A stretch of DNA of 64,000 nucleotides from NCBI GenBank assembly GCA_002358575.1, contig DEPD01000003.1, positions 35,450 to 99,449 on the forward strand, in the 5' to 3' direction. The position numbers and the translations under genes were made by a program. The notes below the pieces were generated by a model. The model did no database searches, was not told where the DNA came from, and saw only the letters and a program-made list of their open reading frames with translations. The stretch comes from Lachnospiraceae bacterium UBA3401. GTDB taxonomy: Bacteria > Bacillota > Clostridia > Lachnospirales > Lachnospiraceae. Shown one piece after another: positions 52,026 through 61,223 of this stretch (positions within the stretch are counted from its first letter, which is position 1; every line of letters starts with the position of its first letter).

Positions 52026-52825
52026 CCGAGTACACCTCCCCTACTGCTGCCTGCATCCTCATCCGCATAACGATTTGTAAAGAGAGTAAACACCAAAATA
52101 ATCACCAACAAAATCAGCGCAATCATGGAACCATTGTGCCAATCATAAGCACTAAAATATGCCCCGATCAAACTTCCCATAATATATGTGCTATTGTAGA
52201 GCATGTCCAACACAACATAATTGGTCATAGATGGTAGAAATACCATAACAATACCACTGATAATCCCCGGAACGGACAGCGGTAATGTTACCTTTAAAAA
52301 AGTCTGAATCGTGTCTGCTCCAAGATCTGCCGCCGCCTCCAACAAACTGTTGTCCAGTTTTAACAATGTTGTGTAAATGGGCAGAATCATAAACGGTAAA
52401 AAGTCATAAGTCATGCCAATCAATGTATTTAAAAACGGGTGATATGCAAGATTCCCTTCCACTACCGTCAATATTTCCTTCAATGCTGTGATTCTGAGCG
52501 TAAAATTAATCCACATGGGCATCACAAAAACCATGAGGACCACCGCCTTATGCTTCATTTTGCTGCGCGCCAAAATATAAGCAATCGGATATGCCAGCAT
52601 CAGACAGACACAAGTGGTAGACACTGCAATACCAAAACTATAAAAAAGTGTTCCAATTGTGTTTGGACTAGAAAAGAAACCTGTTAGATTTTCATATGTG
52701 AACTGCCCCTCACCGTTTGTAAACGCGTAATATATAATGACCACCAGAGGCGCCAGCACAAAGCACACCAGAAAAAGTCCATAAGGTATGCAGAGCTGAG
52801 ATCTCTGAAAACGAAATCGATTCAT
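52022..52825 (-). CDS. potB: Spermidine/putrescine ABC transporter permease PotB
   Basis: A 267-aa permease, six transmembrane helices, with the EAA loop EAAADLGADTIQTFLKVTLP (about residues 168-187). PSMTNYVVLDMLYN matches the PotB segment that pairs with PotC's LSLDDYF. It follows potA by 15 bp and overlaps potC by 4 bp. AAATGGAGGTTTACTAG precedes the ATG. Confidence 0.93.
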   Translation of the reverse strand: MNRFRFQRSQLCIPYGLFLVCFVLAPLVVIIYYAFTNGEGQFTYENLTGFFSSPNTIGTLFYSFGIAVSTTCVCLMLAYPIAYILARSKMKHKAVVLMVFVMPMWINFTLRITALKEILTVVEGNLAYHPFLNTLIGMTYDFLPFMILPIYTTLLKLDNSLLEAAADLGADTIQTFLKVTLPLSVPGIISGIVMVFLPSMTNYVVLDMLYNSTYIMGSLIGAYFSAYDWHNGSMIALILLVIILVFTLFTNRYADEDAGSSRGGVLG

Positions 52826-52840
52826 CTAGTAAACCTCCAT

Positions 52841-54289
52841 TTATTTTTTCAAGGCGTAATGAAACTTCTCCTTTGGTATCAAAAGACTCACATAGTCATC
52901 CATGTTCCAAAGATATTCGTCCGACACGATAAAATCTTCGTCCTCCTCTGTCCGAACGACGTAACTGTAGTGATCGCCTTTGTAAATCAAATTAATAATA
53001 TGCCCTCGCAGGATACCTGCCTCTTTATCGTCACTCATTGTAATATCATCAGGTTTCACGGACACAATCACTTTAATGCGGTTTGGCTCAATCACATCAC
53101 CGTGTGCATCAACAAGCGTTCCATCCGTGTTAAAAGCTGCTCCTGGTATCAAGGAAGCAACATCACAATCCAGCATTCCCCCAAGAAAACTTAGTCTATA
53201 CTCCTTGTCCACACCTGACTCAATGCGGTTAATTGTATTTTCCGCCAGCATGATATGAATCCCCTCTGGCTCAATGTACAATCCCACTAAAGCATTTAGC
53301 TCCGCCTTTCTAGTCGACTGCACCACAATCTCATTCTTGCCAGACTGGACCGTAATCTCATAGTGCACTCCTTTAAAAATAACAGATGTCACTTTTCCTC
53401 TGATAATCCCTTTTTCTGGCGTTGTAATTGTTACGTCCTCCGGTCTTACCACCGCATCAATCATTGTTCCATGTTCAACATCATCTACACACTCAAATTC
53501 CGCACCACAGAATCGCACTCTGTATTTATCCGTCATAATACCACTAAAGATATTGCTATCGCCAATAAAATCGGCAACAAAAGCATTCTTTGGCTCATTA
53601 TAGATATCTTCTGGAGTTCCAATCTGCTGAATCTTTCCCTCTGACATCACAACAATCTTATCGGACATTGTAAGCGCTTCTTCCTGGTCATGTGTCACAT
53701 AGATAAATGTGATGCCAAGCTTCTCATGCATACCTTTCAGCTCCAACTGCATCTCCTTACGCATCTTTAAATCCAGCGCTCCCAACGGCTCATCTAACAG
53801 CAGAATTTCCGGCTCATTGACAATCGCGCGCGCAATCGCAATACGTTGCTGTTGGCCGCCCGAAAGCGTCTGTATCCCTCTGTCCTCAAAATCTTCCAAA
53901 TCTACCATCTCCAGCGCCTTCTTAACCTTTTTTACAATATCCACATTGGGAAGCTTCTTTAATTTCAATCCGAACGCAACATTCTCAAAAACATTCAGAT
54001 GCGGAAACAATGCATACCGCTGAAATACAGTATTGATAGGTCGCTTATTCGGTGGTAGGTCTCGAATATCCTCACCATTCAGTAACAGCTCCCCCTCCGT
54101 CGGCTTGTCAAAGCCAGCAATCATGCGCAGCGTCGTGGTTTTGCCACAACCTGAAGGTCCCAGAAATGTGACAAACTCCCCTCTTTGCACTGTCAAATTA
54201 AAATCATCTACCACGCGAAAGCCGTCATCAAAAGTACGGCTGATATGCTTTAATTCTATAATATTTTCCTTTGCGGTATTTCTGTCCAA
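52841..54289 (-). CDS. potA: Spermidine/putrescine ABC transporter ATP-binding protein PotA with tandem TOBE domains
   Basis: A 482-aa ATPase; the usual PotA has ~370 aa. The ABC domain (1-240) shows Walker A GPSGCGKTT, signature LSGGQQQR, and Walker B ILLLDEPLGALD. The extra length is a duplication of the regulatory TOBE unit: RPEDVTITTPEKGIIRGKV, then VIFKGVHYEITV, recurs as KPDDITMSDDKEAGILRGHI, then LIYKGDHYSYVV. GAGGACTAGCG precedes the ATG. It is the first gene of potABCD. Upstream is a short palindrome (54318-54333). Confidence 0.94.
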   Translation of the reverse strand: MDRNTAKENIIELKHISRTFDDGFRVVDDFNLTVQRGEFVTFLGPSGCGKTTTLRMIAGFDKPTEGELLLNGEDIRDLPPNKRPINTVFQRYALFPHLNVFENVAFGLKLKKLPNVDIVKKVKKALEMVDLEDFEDRGIQTLSGGQQQRIAIARAIVNEPEILLLDEPLGALDLKMRKEMQLELKGMHEKLGITFIYVTHDQEEALTMSDKIVVMSEGKIQQIGTPEDIYNEPKNAFVADFIGDSNIFSGIMTDKYRVRFCGAEFECVDDVEHGTMIDAVVRPEDVTITTPEKGIIRGKVTSVIFKGVHYEITVQSGKNEIVVQSTRKAELNALVGLYIEPEGIHIMLAENTINRIESGVDKEYRLSFLGGMLDCDVASLIPGAAFNTDGTLVDAHGDVIEPNRIKVIVSVKPDDITMSDDKEAGILRGHIINLIYKGDHYSYVVRTEEDEDFIVSDEYLWNMDDYVSLLIPKEKFHYALKK

Positions 54290-54317
54290 CGCTAGTCCTC
54301 CTCATGTATCGTATTCA

Positions 54318-54333
54318 TCATAAATTATTATGA
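54318..54333. promoter_or_regulatory. Small palindrome upstream of potA
   Basis: TCATAA-ATTA-TTATGA, 29 bp before the potA ATG. It may be an operator or a chance AT-rich palindrome. Confidence 0.3.
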
Positions 54334-54396
54334 CGCATCACTTTGTAGTGTATCATATCCGCGCTGTAAATGCTACTAAAAAATTTTTTAGAGAAC

Positions 54397-54424
54397 AAAA
54401 GACACGCCCTAAAACGTGTCTTTT
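54397..54424. terminator. Terminator of the amino-acid ABC operon
   Basis: AAAAGACACG (54397-54406) / CGTGTCTTTT (54415-54424), perfect 10-bp arms, loop of 8. Confidence 0.85.
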
Positions 54425-54445
54425 CAAATTATAATTATGACTTTT

Positions 54446-55315
54446 TTATTCCGCGGAAATCGCCTCAATATACTGTGCGCCAAGCTCGGCAACTGTGCCG
54501 TCTGCAAGCATTGCCTCAATCGATTTATTGATTTTGTCAAGCAGCTCTGTATTTCCTTTTTTCACTGCAATAGCATACTCTTCTGACTCAAATGCAGAAG
54601 CGTCCTCAACAATCTTCAACCCTTGGTTATCAAGCACATATTTCTGTGCTGTTGCAGAGTCAATTACAACAACATCACACTTTCCGTTAACCAACTCCAT
54701 AATGGCATCTGTTCCCTTCTTAAATGCCTCATAGGGATAACCCAAATCCTTCACACAAATTTCTCCAGTGTAACCCTGAATAACACAGATTTTCTTGTCC
54801 GCCATATCAGCCGCTGACGCAATATCAGAATCTTCTTTTACAATCATAACTTGTGTCGCTGTATAGTAAGGCGTTGAGAAATCTGCCTTTTCCTTTCTTT
54901 CCTCTGTCACAGTCATACCCGCGATTGCCGCATCAATCTGACCATTTTGCAGCGCAACCAATAAAGAGTCAAACTCCATATTCTCCATCACTGCTGTCAT
55001 GCCATTCGCCTCAGCAATATTCTTTGCAATTGCCATGTCAATGCCATCATATTGGTCAATCACACCGCTGCTCGCCACATACTCAAAAGGCGGAAATTCT
55101 GCATTTGTCCCAAAAGTCAGTGTATCACCAGCCTCAGGAGCCGTCTCCTGTATATCTGCTGCACTCTCCTTGTCTGCTGTTGCGCTCTCCTCTGTCTTCT
55201 GTGACTGAGCACTTACTGCTGTATCATTTGCTTGATTTGTATCCGCCTTGCTGCCACACCCTGTCAGCATCACTGCGGCAAGCACAAGTGCCGCTGCTTT
55301 CAATGATTTTTTCAT
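54446..55315 (-). CDS. Polar amino-acid ABC transporter substrate-binding lipoprotein
   Basis: A 289-aa family 3 solute-binding protein. The signal peptide ends with the lipobox MLTGC (Cys about 20). A Ser/Thr/Glu/Gln-rich linker (22-60) leads to the ligand domain starting TLTFGTNAEFPPFEYV, with Y-DGIDMAIA and GMTVTEERKEKADFSTPYY, typical of His/Arg/cystine/glutamine binders. It is last in the order permease, ATPase, binding protein. AGGAGGAACGATT precedes the ATG. The exact amino acid is not readable. Confidence 0.93.
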   Translation of the reverse strand: MKKSLKAAALVLAAVMLTGCGSKADTNQANDTAVSAQSQKTEESATADKESAADIQETAPEAGDTLTFGTNAEFPPFEYVASSGVIDQYDGIDMAIAKNIAEANGMTAVMENMEFDSLLVALQNGQIDAAIAGMTVTEERKEKADFSTPYYTATQVMIVKEDSDIASAADMADKKICVIQGYTGEICVKDLGYPYEAFKKGTDAIMELVNGKCDVVVIDSATAQKYVLDNQGLKIVEDASAFESEEYAIAVKKGNTELLDKINKSIEAMLADGTVAELGAQYIEAISAE

Positions 55316-55390
55316 AATCGTTCCTCCTCAAAATGAATCAATTTCTATATTAAGCCTTCTGGCGTAATATCTATATTTCGTTCTGTCTAT

Positions 55391-56113
55391 TTATAAAACC
55401 TTACTTAAAAATAGTTTCGTCCGCTCATTTTTGGGATTGTTAAATACCTCCTCCGGTGTACCACTCTCCATAATTACACCTTGGTCAACAAAGAGTACCC
55501 TTGATGCAACCTCCCGCGCAAATCCCATCTCATGCGTAACAATCACCATTGTCATGCCTGATTTTGCAAGATCCTTCATAACATCAAGAACCTCTCCCAC
55601 CATCTCTGGGTCAAGCGCTGAGGTTGGCTCATCAAAAAGCATAATCTCAGGATTCATGGCAAGTGCCCTCGCAATAGCAACACGCTGTTTCTGCCCTCCA
55701 GAAAGCTGCGCTGGATAAGCGGACGCCTTCTCTTCCAAGTTAACACGCCTTAAAAGTTCAAGTCCTCTCTTTTCTGCCTGTTCCTTTGTCATCTTTTTTA
55801 AAAGAACCGGCGCCAATGTAATATTTTCCATAATGGTTAGATGTGGAAACAAATTAAACTGTTGGAATACCATACCCATTTTCTGCCGAACTTCATTAAT
55901 GTTGACCTTGGGCGCGTTGATCATCTGATCATCCACATAAATCTCACCCTCCGTCACATCCTCAAGCAGATTTAAGCAGCGTAAAAAAGTACTCTTGCCT
56001 GAGCCAGACGGACCAATCACCACAACAACCTCACCAGGAGAAATGTGCTCGTCAATTCCATTTAAGACATTCAAATCGTCAAACTTTTTATGTAAATTTT
56101 TCACTTTAATCAT
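55391..56113 (-). CDS. Polar amino-acid ABC transporter ATP-binding protein (GlnQ-type)
   Basis: A 240-aa ATPase, with Walker A GPSGSGKST, signature LSGGQKQRVAIARALA and Walker B IMLFDEPTSALDPE. Length and the MVGEVLDVMKDLAKSGMTM block are characteristic of GlnQ/HisP-type subunits. It lies between permease (36-bp gap) and binding-protein genes. Confidence 0.95.
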   Translation of the reverse strand: MIKVKNLHKKFDDLNVLNGIDEHISPGEVVVVIGPSGSGKSTFLRCLNLLEDVTEGEIYVDDQMINAPKVNINEVRQKMGMVFQQFNLFPHLTIMENITLAPVLLKKMTKEQAEKRGLELLRRVNLEEKASAYPAQLSGGQKQRVAIARALAMNPEIMLFDEPTSALDPEMVGEVLDVMKDLAKSGMTMVIVTHEMGFAREVASRVLFVDQGVIMESGTPEEVFNNPKNERTKLFLSKVL

Positions 56114-56149
56114 ATCTGACTTTCCATTTCCTTTCGCGTAATGTCATTT

Positions 56150-56836
56150 TTAACGGATATCCGACTTTCTCAGCACTTTTTCTATCCTGCGCAACAGCAA
56201 TGTCAATATCTTAATGAGCACATAATAAATAACAGCCGTTCCGATAAGTGGCATAAACGCGACAAATGTGGCGCTCTTGATAAAGTCACCCGCTTTTTGA
56301 ATATCCATCAACCCCACATAGCCAACAATTGCAGTCTCCTTAATCAGCACGATAAATTCATTGCACAGTGCTGGAAATATATTTTTAACTGCCTGTGGTA
56401 TGACAATCCGCGTCATGGTTTGAAATGCGTTTAATCCAAGGGACCTGCCCGCCTCGGTCTGTCCATGATCCACTGACATAATTCCGGCGCGAATAATTTC
56501 TGATACATAAGCACCCGAATTAATTCCAAAGGCTATTGCCGCAATAACCCATTTGTCCAAATCCACAGTGGCAAACACCACAAAATAAATAATCATCAAC
56601 TGTGTGACAGACGGTGTTCCTCGGATTATATCTGTGTAGACGCCTCCAATAAACCGAATGGGTTTTCTTTTTGAAAGATTGCACAACGCAATCAACATCC
56701 CGATAATAATACCAATAAAAACCGCCAGCAGCGATACTTTAACGGTCACGCCAACACCGCTGATCAAAAGCTTATATCGGTCTTCCTTAATAAAACACTT
56801 ATAAAAATCAGAAGCCCATTCCTGAATTGCTGTCAT
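56150..56836 (-). CDS. Polar amino-acid ABC transporter permease
   Basis: A 228-aa permease of the His/Glu/Gln/Arg/opine class with about five transmembrane helices. The EAA-type segment is EAGRSLGLNAFQTMTRIVIP (about residues 134-153). RFIGGVYTDIIRGTPSVTQL is the typical N-terminal block. It is the first gene of the operon and probably forms a homodimer, as only one permease gene is present. Confidence 0.94.
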   Translation of the reverse strand: MTAIQEWASDFYKCFIKEDRYKLLISGVGVTVKVSLLAVFIGIIIGMLIALCNLSKRKPIRFIGGVYTDIIRGTPSVTQLMIIYFVVFATVDLDKWVIAAIAFGINSGAYVSEIIRAGIMSVDHGQTEAGRSLGLNAFQTMTRIVIPQAVKNIFPALCNEFIVLIKETAIVGYVGLMDIQKAGDFIKSATFVAFMPLIGTAVIYYVLIKILTLLLRRIEKVLRKSDIR

Positions 56837-56950
56837 CTGTCTGTCATCCTTTCGCCTGTTTGCGGAATCCCATCATCAATATGTACACAATACCAACGCC
56901 CATTTTATCACAAAGATTGTAAATTGAAAAGTATTTTTTTCAAGTATTAT

Positions 56951-57166
56951 TTAATACTCTTTCTCTAAGTGCTCTATTCCATATCTCTGTTTAAATTCTT
57001 CCAGATCAGCATTGTTTTTGATAAACATTATTTCCTCAAACTTCCCTGTGTGAATATCTTTGAAACCGGCAACCTGTTCCCCATTACAAATACTGCATTT
57101 GAGAATCGGTATCTGATTTTCTGTATCATACGAATTTTTCTGTATTGGTGTCTTTTTCCAAAACAT
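56951..57166 (-). CDS. Small CxxC protein of unknown function (71 aa)
   Basis: Starts MFWKKTPIQKNSYDTENQIP and contains LKCSICNGEQVAGFKDIHTG, then an acidic tail ending FKQRYGIEHLEKEY. One Cys-x2-Cys pair is visible. AAAGGGAGTAAAA fixes ATG 57166; the frame is open to 57214 but without a site. I have seen near-identical small proteins in Lachnospiraceae, sometimes mislabelled aspartate dehydrogenase; that function is not supported by this length. Confidence 0.7.
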   Translation of the reverse strand: MFWKKTPIQKNSYDTENQIPILKCSICNGEQVAGFKDIHTGKFEEIMFIKNNADLEEFKQRYGIEHLEKEY

Positions 57167-57194
57167 TTTTACTCCCTTTAACACTCCCACTATA

Positions 57195-57352
57195 CAAACT
57201 ATGTTACTGTTCACGCCCTGCCCGATTTTGACACAATATTATATATTAAAGGCGTTAACAGCAACAATTTTGCACACAAAATGCTAAAGTGCAAGCATTT
57301 TGGCGCATGATTTTCACTATGTTGGCGGACGAGTGAACAGTAACCAAACTAC
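57195..57352. mobile_element. MITE-like element, copy 3, with 8-bp duplication (7/8)
   Basis: The element is 57203-57344 (142 bp), with perfect 12-bp terminal inverted repeats GTTACTGTTCAC / GTGAACAGTAAC. It is flanked by CAAACTAT (57195-57202) and CAAACTAC (57345-57352). The core CAACAATTTTGCACACAAAA and GCATTTTGGCGC are shared with the other copies; the outer parts are more diverged. Confidence 0.8.
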
Positions 57353-58125
57353 ATTGACAAAATCTTTTTGAGAATATTGTAGAGGTCTCCCCTTGTCTCT
57401 GCATTGTTGGTGTAATCCCTTGTGACCACAGGCGCATCCTCTGTGGGTGATGTTGCTAAAGCAACACATCGAAACTGCCCCCACGGCAGCAGGGAAACAT
57501 CATTTGTATAGACTTCCCAATAGTCCTTTTTATTCCATGTATATTTTCCCAGAAGCTTATTTTCTTTTTTCGAGTAATAAAATTTTACTGGATATTCCGA
57601 GTAGAACATCATCACTGGACGCTTATCATAATAAGTATAAATCTCTTTGCCCTCCTCATCAAATATCTCAGGAATACCATCTCCTGTCACATCAACCAGC
57701 GCAAAATTTTTACTGTAACTTTCCATGAGTTCCAATTGCATCCGATAAGCTTCCACCAACTCATTTAAATTGTCCAGCGCTTTCTCCTTTTCTGTCTTTG
57801 CGGGCTCAATTTGAGCTACCATATATGGTCCAGGTATATAATAAGTGCCGTTCAAATCCACCTGAAAAAATCCATTGTCTGTAATGCCAAAAACCCGCAC
57901 ATTTGTAAATCTGTTCAGATAAACCACCACCGGTGAAAACAAATCTGGCGTCGCGTACACTGGCGTCGCTGAAGTTGAGTACATCTCCACCATCTCAATC
58001 GGTGTCACTTGAAATGCAAACGCTTTGGCAGGCGGTTTTATCACTGTCACAATAACAGTTAACAGCGCTAACAGCATTCCAATCTTACACTTTTGCAAAA
58101 ATGTGTTTCTTTTCATCTTTTTCAT
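57349..58125 (-). CDS. Secreted or membrane-anchored hypothetical protein (258 aa)
   Basis: N-terminal signal or anchor helix (about 12-35, ending KAFAFQ) followed by a region that resembles a bacterial SH3-like fold (VYATPDLFSPVVVYLNRFTN, then VRVFGITDNGFFQVDLNGTY). A second part has DVTGDGIPEIFD, a Ca-binding EF-hand-like loop as in FG-GAP or VCBS-type repeats. No enzyme motif is visible. The stop codon falls in the right-hand target duplication of the MITE copy at 57203-57344, so the insertion struck at the very end of the gene. It follows proA by 26 bp. Confidence 0.75.
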   Translation of the reverse strand: MKKMKRNTFLQKCKIGMLLALLTVIVTVIKPPAKAFAFQVTPIEMVEMYSTSATPVYATPDLFSPVVVYLNRFTNVRVFGITDNGFFQVDLNGTYYIPGPYMVAQIEPAKTEKEKALDNLNELVEAYRMQLELMESYSKNFALVDVTGDGIPEIFDEEGKEIYTYYDKRPVMMFYSEYPVKFYYSKKENKLLGKYTWNKKDYWEVYTNDVSLLPWGQFRCVALATSPTEDAPVVTRDYTNNAETRGDLYNILKKILSM

Positions 58126-58151
58126 GTTCTTCCCCCTTACTCCTTATAAAC

Positions 58152-59441
58152 TTAACCTTTTTCCATGCAATCTTTAAAATGAAATTCTTTTTTTCCTGAA
58201 GCATAGTCTGCGACAATCTGTCCACTCCCATAAAGTTTATATTTATAGGTTAGCAGTCCCTCAATGCCCACAGGTCCTCTCGCATGAATCTTTCCGGTGC
58301 TGATGCCCACTTCCGCGCCAAAACCATAACGAAATCCATCTGAAAAGCGCGTTGAACAGTTTTGATACACTCCGGCGGAATCCACCATTCTCATAAAATA
58401 CTCCGCTGCTTCCTGATTCTCCGTAATAATGCAGTCTGTGTGATGAGAACCATATCGATTGATATGCACAATTGCCTCATCAATATTCTCAACTGTCTTT
58501 GCCGAGAGTATTAAATCGAGATACTCTGTCTCAAAATCCTCGTCTGTCGCCTCTTTGCTGTCATATTGTTTGGCAATGTCGGAAGTGGCACGCAACTCAA
58601 TATGATGTTCCTGAAATGCTTTGTTTAACTGTGGCATCAAACGCTCCACCGCATCTTTATGTACGAGCAGTGTCTCCACCGCATTACATGCAGCAGTATA
58701 CTGTGTCTTAGCATCAATAACGATTGGAATCACCTTGCCAATGTCAAACTCTTTGTCCACATAAATGTGGCAGATGCCGTCCGCATGTCCCATGACAGGT
58801 ATCTTGGTATTGTCCATAATATACTGCACAAAAGCATTGGAACCTCTCGGTATCAATAAATCGACTGATTTGTGGCAGGATAACAATTCTGATATCTCAT
58901 CGCGCTGTTCCGCTTGAAAGAGACAGTTTTCTGGCAAACCACACTCTCTCGCTGCCTGTGCAATCAGCGAAAACAGTATTTTGTTGGTGTGTTTTGTCTC
59001 ACTTCCGCCCTTTAATATCGCACAGTTGCCACTTTTAATACAAAGACTAGCTATCTGTACCAACGCATCCGGTCGCGCCTCAAAAATAACACCGATAACA
59101 CCGATTGGACAGCTCTCGCGTACAAGCGTTAATCCCTCGTCCAGTTCCCGTACAAGCTGTGTCTCATAAACCTTATCAGGCATGGCAATTAGATTTTCAA
59201 TGCCTTTTACTACATCGGAAAGTTTTTGCGGCGTAAACTTTAATCTCTTTACAACCGCTTCTGGAATATTCATTTCTGTTGCCTCTGTTAAGTCCTGCGC
59301 ATTTGCCTGAAAAATCGCTTCCTGATTTGTCTGTAAAGCCTTAATTATCGCTGAAAGTGCGCGATTTCTTGTCTCGGCTGGCTGTGAAGCCATCTTTGTG
59401 CTGTCAAGCTTCATAGCTGCTGCTTTTTCCTTGATTGTCAT
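58152..59441 (-). CDS. proA: glutamate-5-semialdehyde dehydrogenase
   Basis: NADPH-dependent reduction of gamma-glutamyl phosphate, second step of proline synthesis. At 429 aa it has family length. CPIGVIGVIFEARPDALVQI and the catalytic-Cys segment TQYTAACNAVETLL are typical, as is GVYQNCSTRFSDGFRYGFG. GGAGCGAGGTAT precedes the ATG. It follows the fthC gene by 16 bp. ProB lies five genes upstream on the same strand instead of adjacent, so the two proline genes are split by repair, lipid and folate genes. Confidence 0.95.
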   Translation of the reverse strand: MTIKEKAAAMKLDSTKMASQPAETRNRALSAIIKALQTNQEAIFQANAQDLTEATEMNIPEAVVKRLKFTPQKLSDVVKGIENLIAMPDKVYETQLVRELDEGLTLVRESCPIGVIGVIFEARPDALVQIASLCIKSGNCAILKGGSETKHTNKILFSLIAQAARECGLPENCLFQAEQRDEISELLSCHKSVDLLIPRGSNAFVQYIMDNTKIPVMGHADGICHIYVDKEFDIGKVIPIVIDAKTQYTAACNAVETLLVHKDAVERLMPQLNKAFQEHHIELRATSDIAKQYDSKEATDEDFETEYLDLILSAKTVENIDEAIVHINRYGSHHTDCIITENQEAAEYFMRMVDSAGVYQNCSTRFSDGFRYGFGAEVGISTGKIHARGPVGIEGLLTYKYKLYGSGQIVADYASGKKEFHFKDCMEKG

Positions 59442-59457
59442 ATACCTCGCTCCATTT

Positions 59458-60039
59458 CTATATTCTTAAAAACGAATAGATAATTTCCTCTGTCACAATT
59501 TTATCCATTTTAATATCATACGTATCCCGCGGAATTTCATCAATAATCTGACAGGCAAACGCCAGTGCCATCGTTGAAATCTGGCGCCTGTTTGCTAGAA
59601 ATTTATCATAAAAGCCCTTTCCATATCCTAATCGATAGCCAGATGTATCAAATGCCACCCCTGGTAAAACTGCCAGTGTATCCTCCTTCGGTTGAAATTT
59701 ATAGCGCATCTTCATATCTTCTCTTGGCTCCAAGATATCCATATATCCTCTCTCAAGTTGCCGAAGAGAGATTATCTGATAAAATTCCATAGTGTTTGTC
59801 ATTTTGTCCACTTTTGGAAAATAAATCCTTTTTCTATGCAGGAGGGCGTCCTCAAAAATACCGCGGGTCATGACCTCTCGACAATAGTCCGCATACAGCA
59901 ATATATTGTCAGCCTCCTTGTACTCTGGCGTCTTAACCACCTTTTGCACAATCGCCTCGCTCTTTGTCGCCGCCTCCTCATCAGTCAATCCTTTTCGGAC
60001 TTCAAGTATTCGTTTCCTTATCTCTGCTTTGGTTTCCAT
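59458..60039 (-). CDS. 5-formyltetrahydrofolate cyclo-ligase
   Basis: A 193-aa enzyme that converts 5-formyl-THF to 5,10-methenyl-THF with ATP. The signature GVAFDTSGYRLGYGKGFYDK (about residues 126-145) is the phosphate-binding loop of the family, and RKRIYFPKV is the other conserved block. It lies between DUF896 and proA genes in one probable transcript. Its symbol varies (fthC, fau, ygfA), so none is assigned. Confidence 0.92.
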   Translation of the reverse strand: METKAEIRKRILEVRKGLTDEEAATKSEAIVQKVVKTPEYKEADNILLYADYCREVMTRGIFEDALLHRKRIYFPKVDKMTNTMEFYQIISLRQLERGYMDILEPREDMKMRYKFQPKEDTLAVLPGVAFDTSGYRLGYGKGFYDKFLANRRQISTMALAFACQIIDEIPRDTYDIKMDKIVTEEIIYSFLRI

Positions 60040-60081
60040 TTTGCCGCTCCATAATATTTTCTATAAACTCTCGGAGTCTCT

Positions 60082-60318
60082 CTATTCTGTCGTGCATTCT
60101 TCCATTCTTTTTACTCTCATTTCACCGAGATTTTTAATACTTCCATCCTGTTCCTTTATGGAAATATTGTCTAGTTGCCCTCTTAGATTGGCGCGTATAT
60201 TTGCCACATACTCCGCGCGCAATGCCGCTTGCTCTGCCTTTTCATCCTCAGTAAGACCTTCCGCCTGTGATTTGTGATACAGTTCATTAATTCGTTTTAT
60301 TTTTTCCTCTATATTCAT
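60082..60318 (-). CDS. DUF896 family protein (78 aa)
   Basis: A small helical protein of the YnzC/DUF896 family. NIEEKIKRINELYHKSQAEG then LTEDEKAEQAALRAEYV and NLRGQLDNI are diagnostic. GTGGGGGTTAAT precedes ATG 60318. The Bacillus relative is linked to the SOS operon (YneB), but no such context is seen here. Function unknown. Confidence 0.88.
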   Translation of the reverse strand: MNIEEKIKRINELYHKSQAEGLTEDEKAEQAALRAEYVANIRANLRGQLDNISIKEQDGSIKNLGEMRVKRMEECTTE

Positions 60319-60369
60319 ATTAACCCCCACTATATATCCTTTGCAACAAAAAAATCAAAAAATAGTTCC

Positions 60370-61191
60370 TTACCAACTTCTTATCATGGCAATCTCTTTG
60401 ATATACCCTGCGTCATCATTTGGCGTTTCCAAAATAAACGGTTTGTCCTTAAGCAATGGATGTTTTGCCACTGCCTTTAGCGCCTCCATTCCAATTTCTC
60501 CCTGACCAATCTTTTGATGGCGGTCTTTGTGAGAGCCACGCACATTCATGCTGTCATTAAAGTGCACCGCTTTCAGCCGGTCAATTCCTATAATATTATC
60601 AAATTCTTTCAATACGCCATCGAGATTGCCAACAATATCATATCCTCCGTCCCACACATGACAGGTGTCAAAACACACGCCAACCCTTTCTTGGTGTTCC
60701 ACCAAATCAAGAATCGCTCGCAACTCCTCAAACGTTCCGCCAACCTCAGAACCTTTACCCGCCATCGTTTCCAACAAAACAATTGTAGTGTACTCCGGTT
60801 TTACAGCATAGTTAATCGCATCTGCAATCATTGGAATTGCCGCTTCTGTGCCCTGCCCTACATGGGAACCAGGGTGAAAATTATAATAGTTTCCTGGCAG
60901 ATATTCCATGCGCCGCAAATCCTCCGCCATCGCATCCCGCGAGAAATTTCTAACCTTTTCTTTGTCTGAACATACATTCAAGGTGTATGGTGCATGTGCA
61001 ACCAGTTTGCCAAAATGATGTTTTTCCATAAACGTACACAATCTCGCAGCATCCTCTGGATTATGTTCCCTTACAGCCCCGCCTCTTGGATTTCTTGTAA
61101 AAAAAGCAAAGGTATTCCCACCAAGTTTCAATTCTTCCTGCCCCATAATCTCATAACCGCTCGCTGAGGACAAATGGTTTCCTAAATACAT
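60370..61191 (-). CDS. nfo: deoxyribonuclease IV (AP endonuclease)
   Basis: A 273-aa TIM-barrel base-excision repair enzyme that cuts DNA at abasic sites. Metal-binding motifs are ETMAGKGSEVGGTFEEL, GVCFDTCHVWDGGYDI and HFNDSMNVRGSHKDRHQKIG. Length is normal (~280). AAGGGAATGATAGAAAT precedes the ATG. It lies 32 bp after cls. The gene next to DUF896 and folate genes shows no repair operon. Confidence 0.94.
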   Translation of the reverse strand: MYLGNHLSSASGYEIMGQEELKLGGNTFAFFTRNPRGGAVREHNPEDAARLCTFMEKHHFGKLVAHAPYTLNVCSDKEKVRNFSRDAMAEDLRRMEYLPGNYYNFHPGSHVGQGTEAAIPMIADAINYAVKPEYTTIVLLETMAGKGSEVGGTFEELRAILDLVEHQERVGVCFDTCHVWDGGYDIVGNLDGVLKEFDNIIGIDRLKAVHFNDSMNVRGSHKDRHQKIGQGEIGMEALKAVAKHPLLKDKPFILETPNDDAGYIKEIAMIRSW

Positions 61192-61223
61192 ATTTCTATC
61201 ATTCCCTTCTATTACTATTAAAA

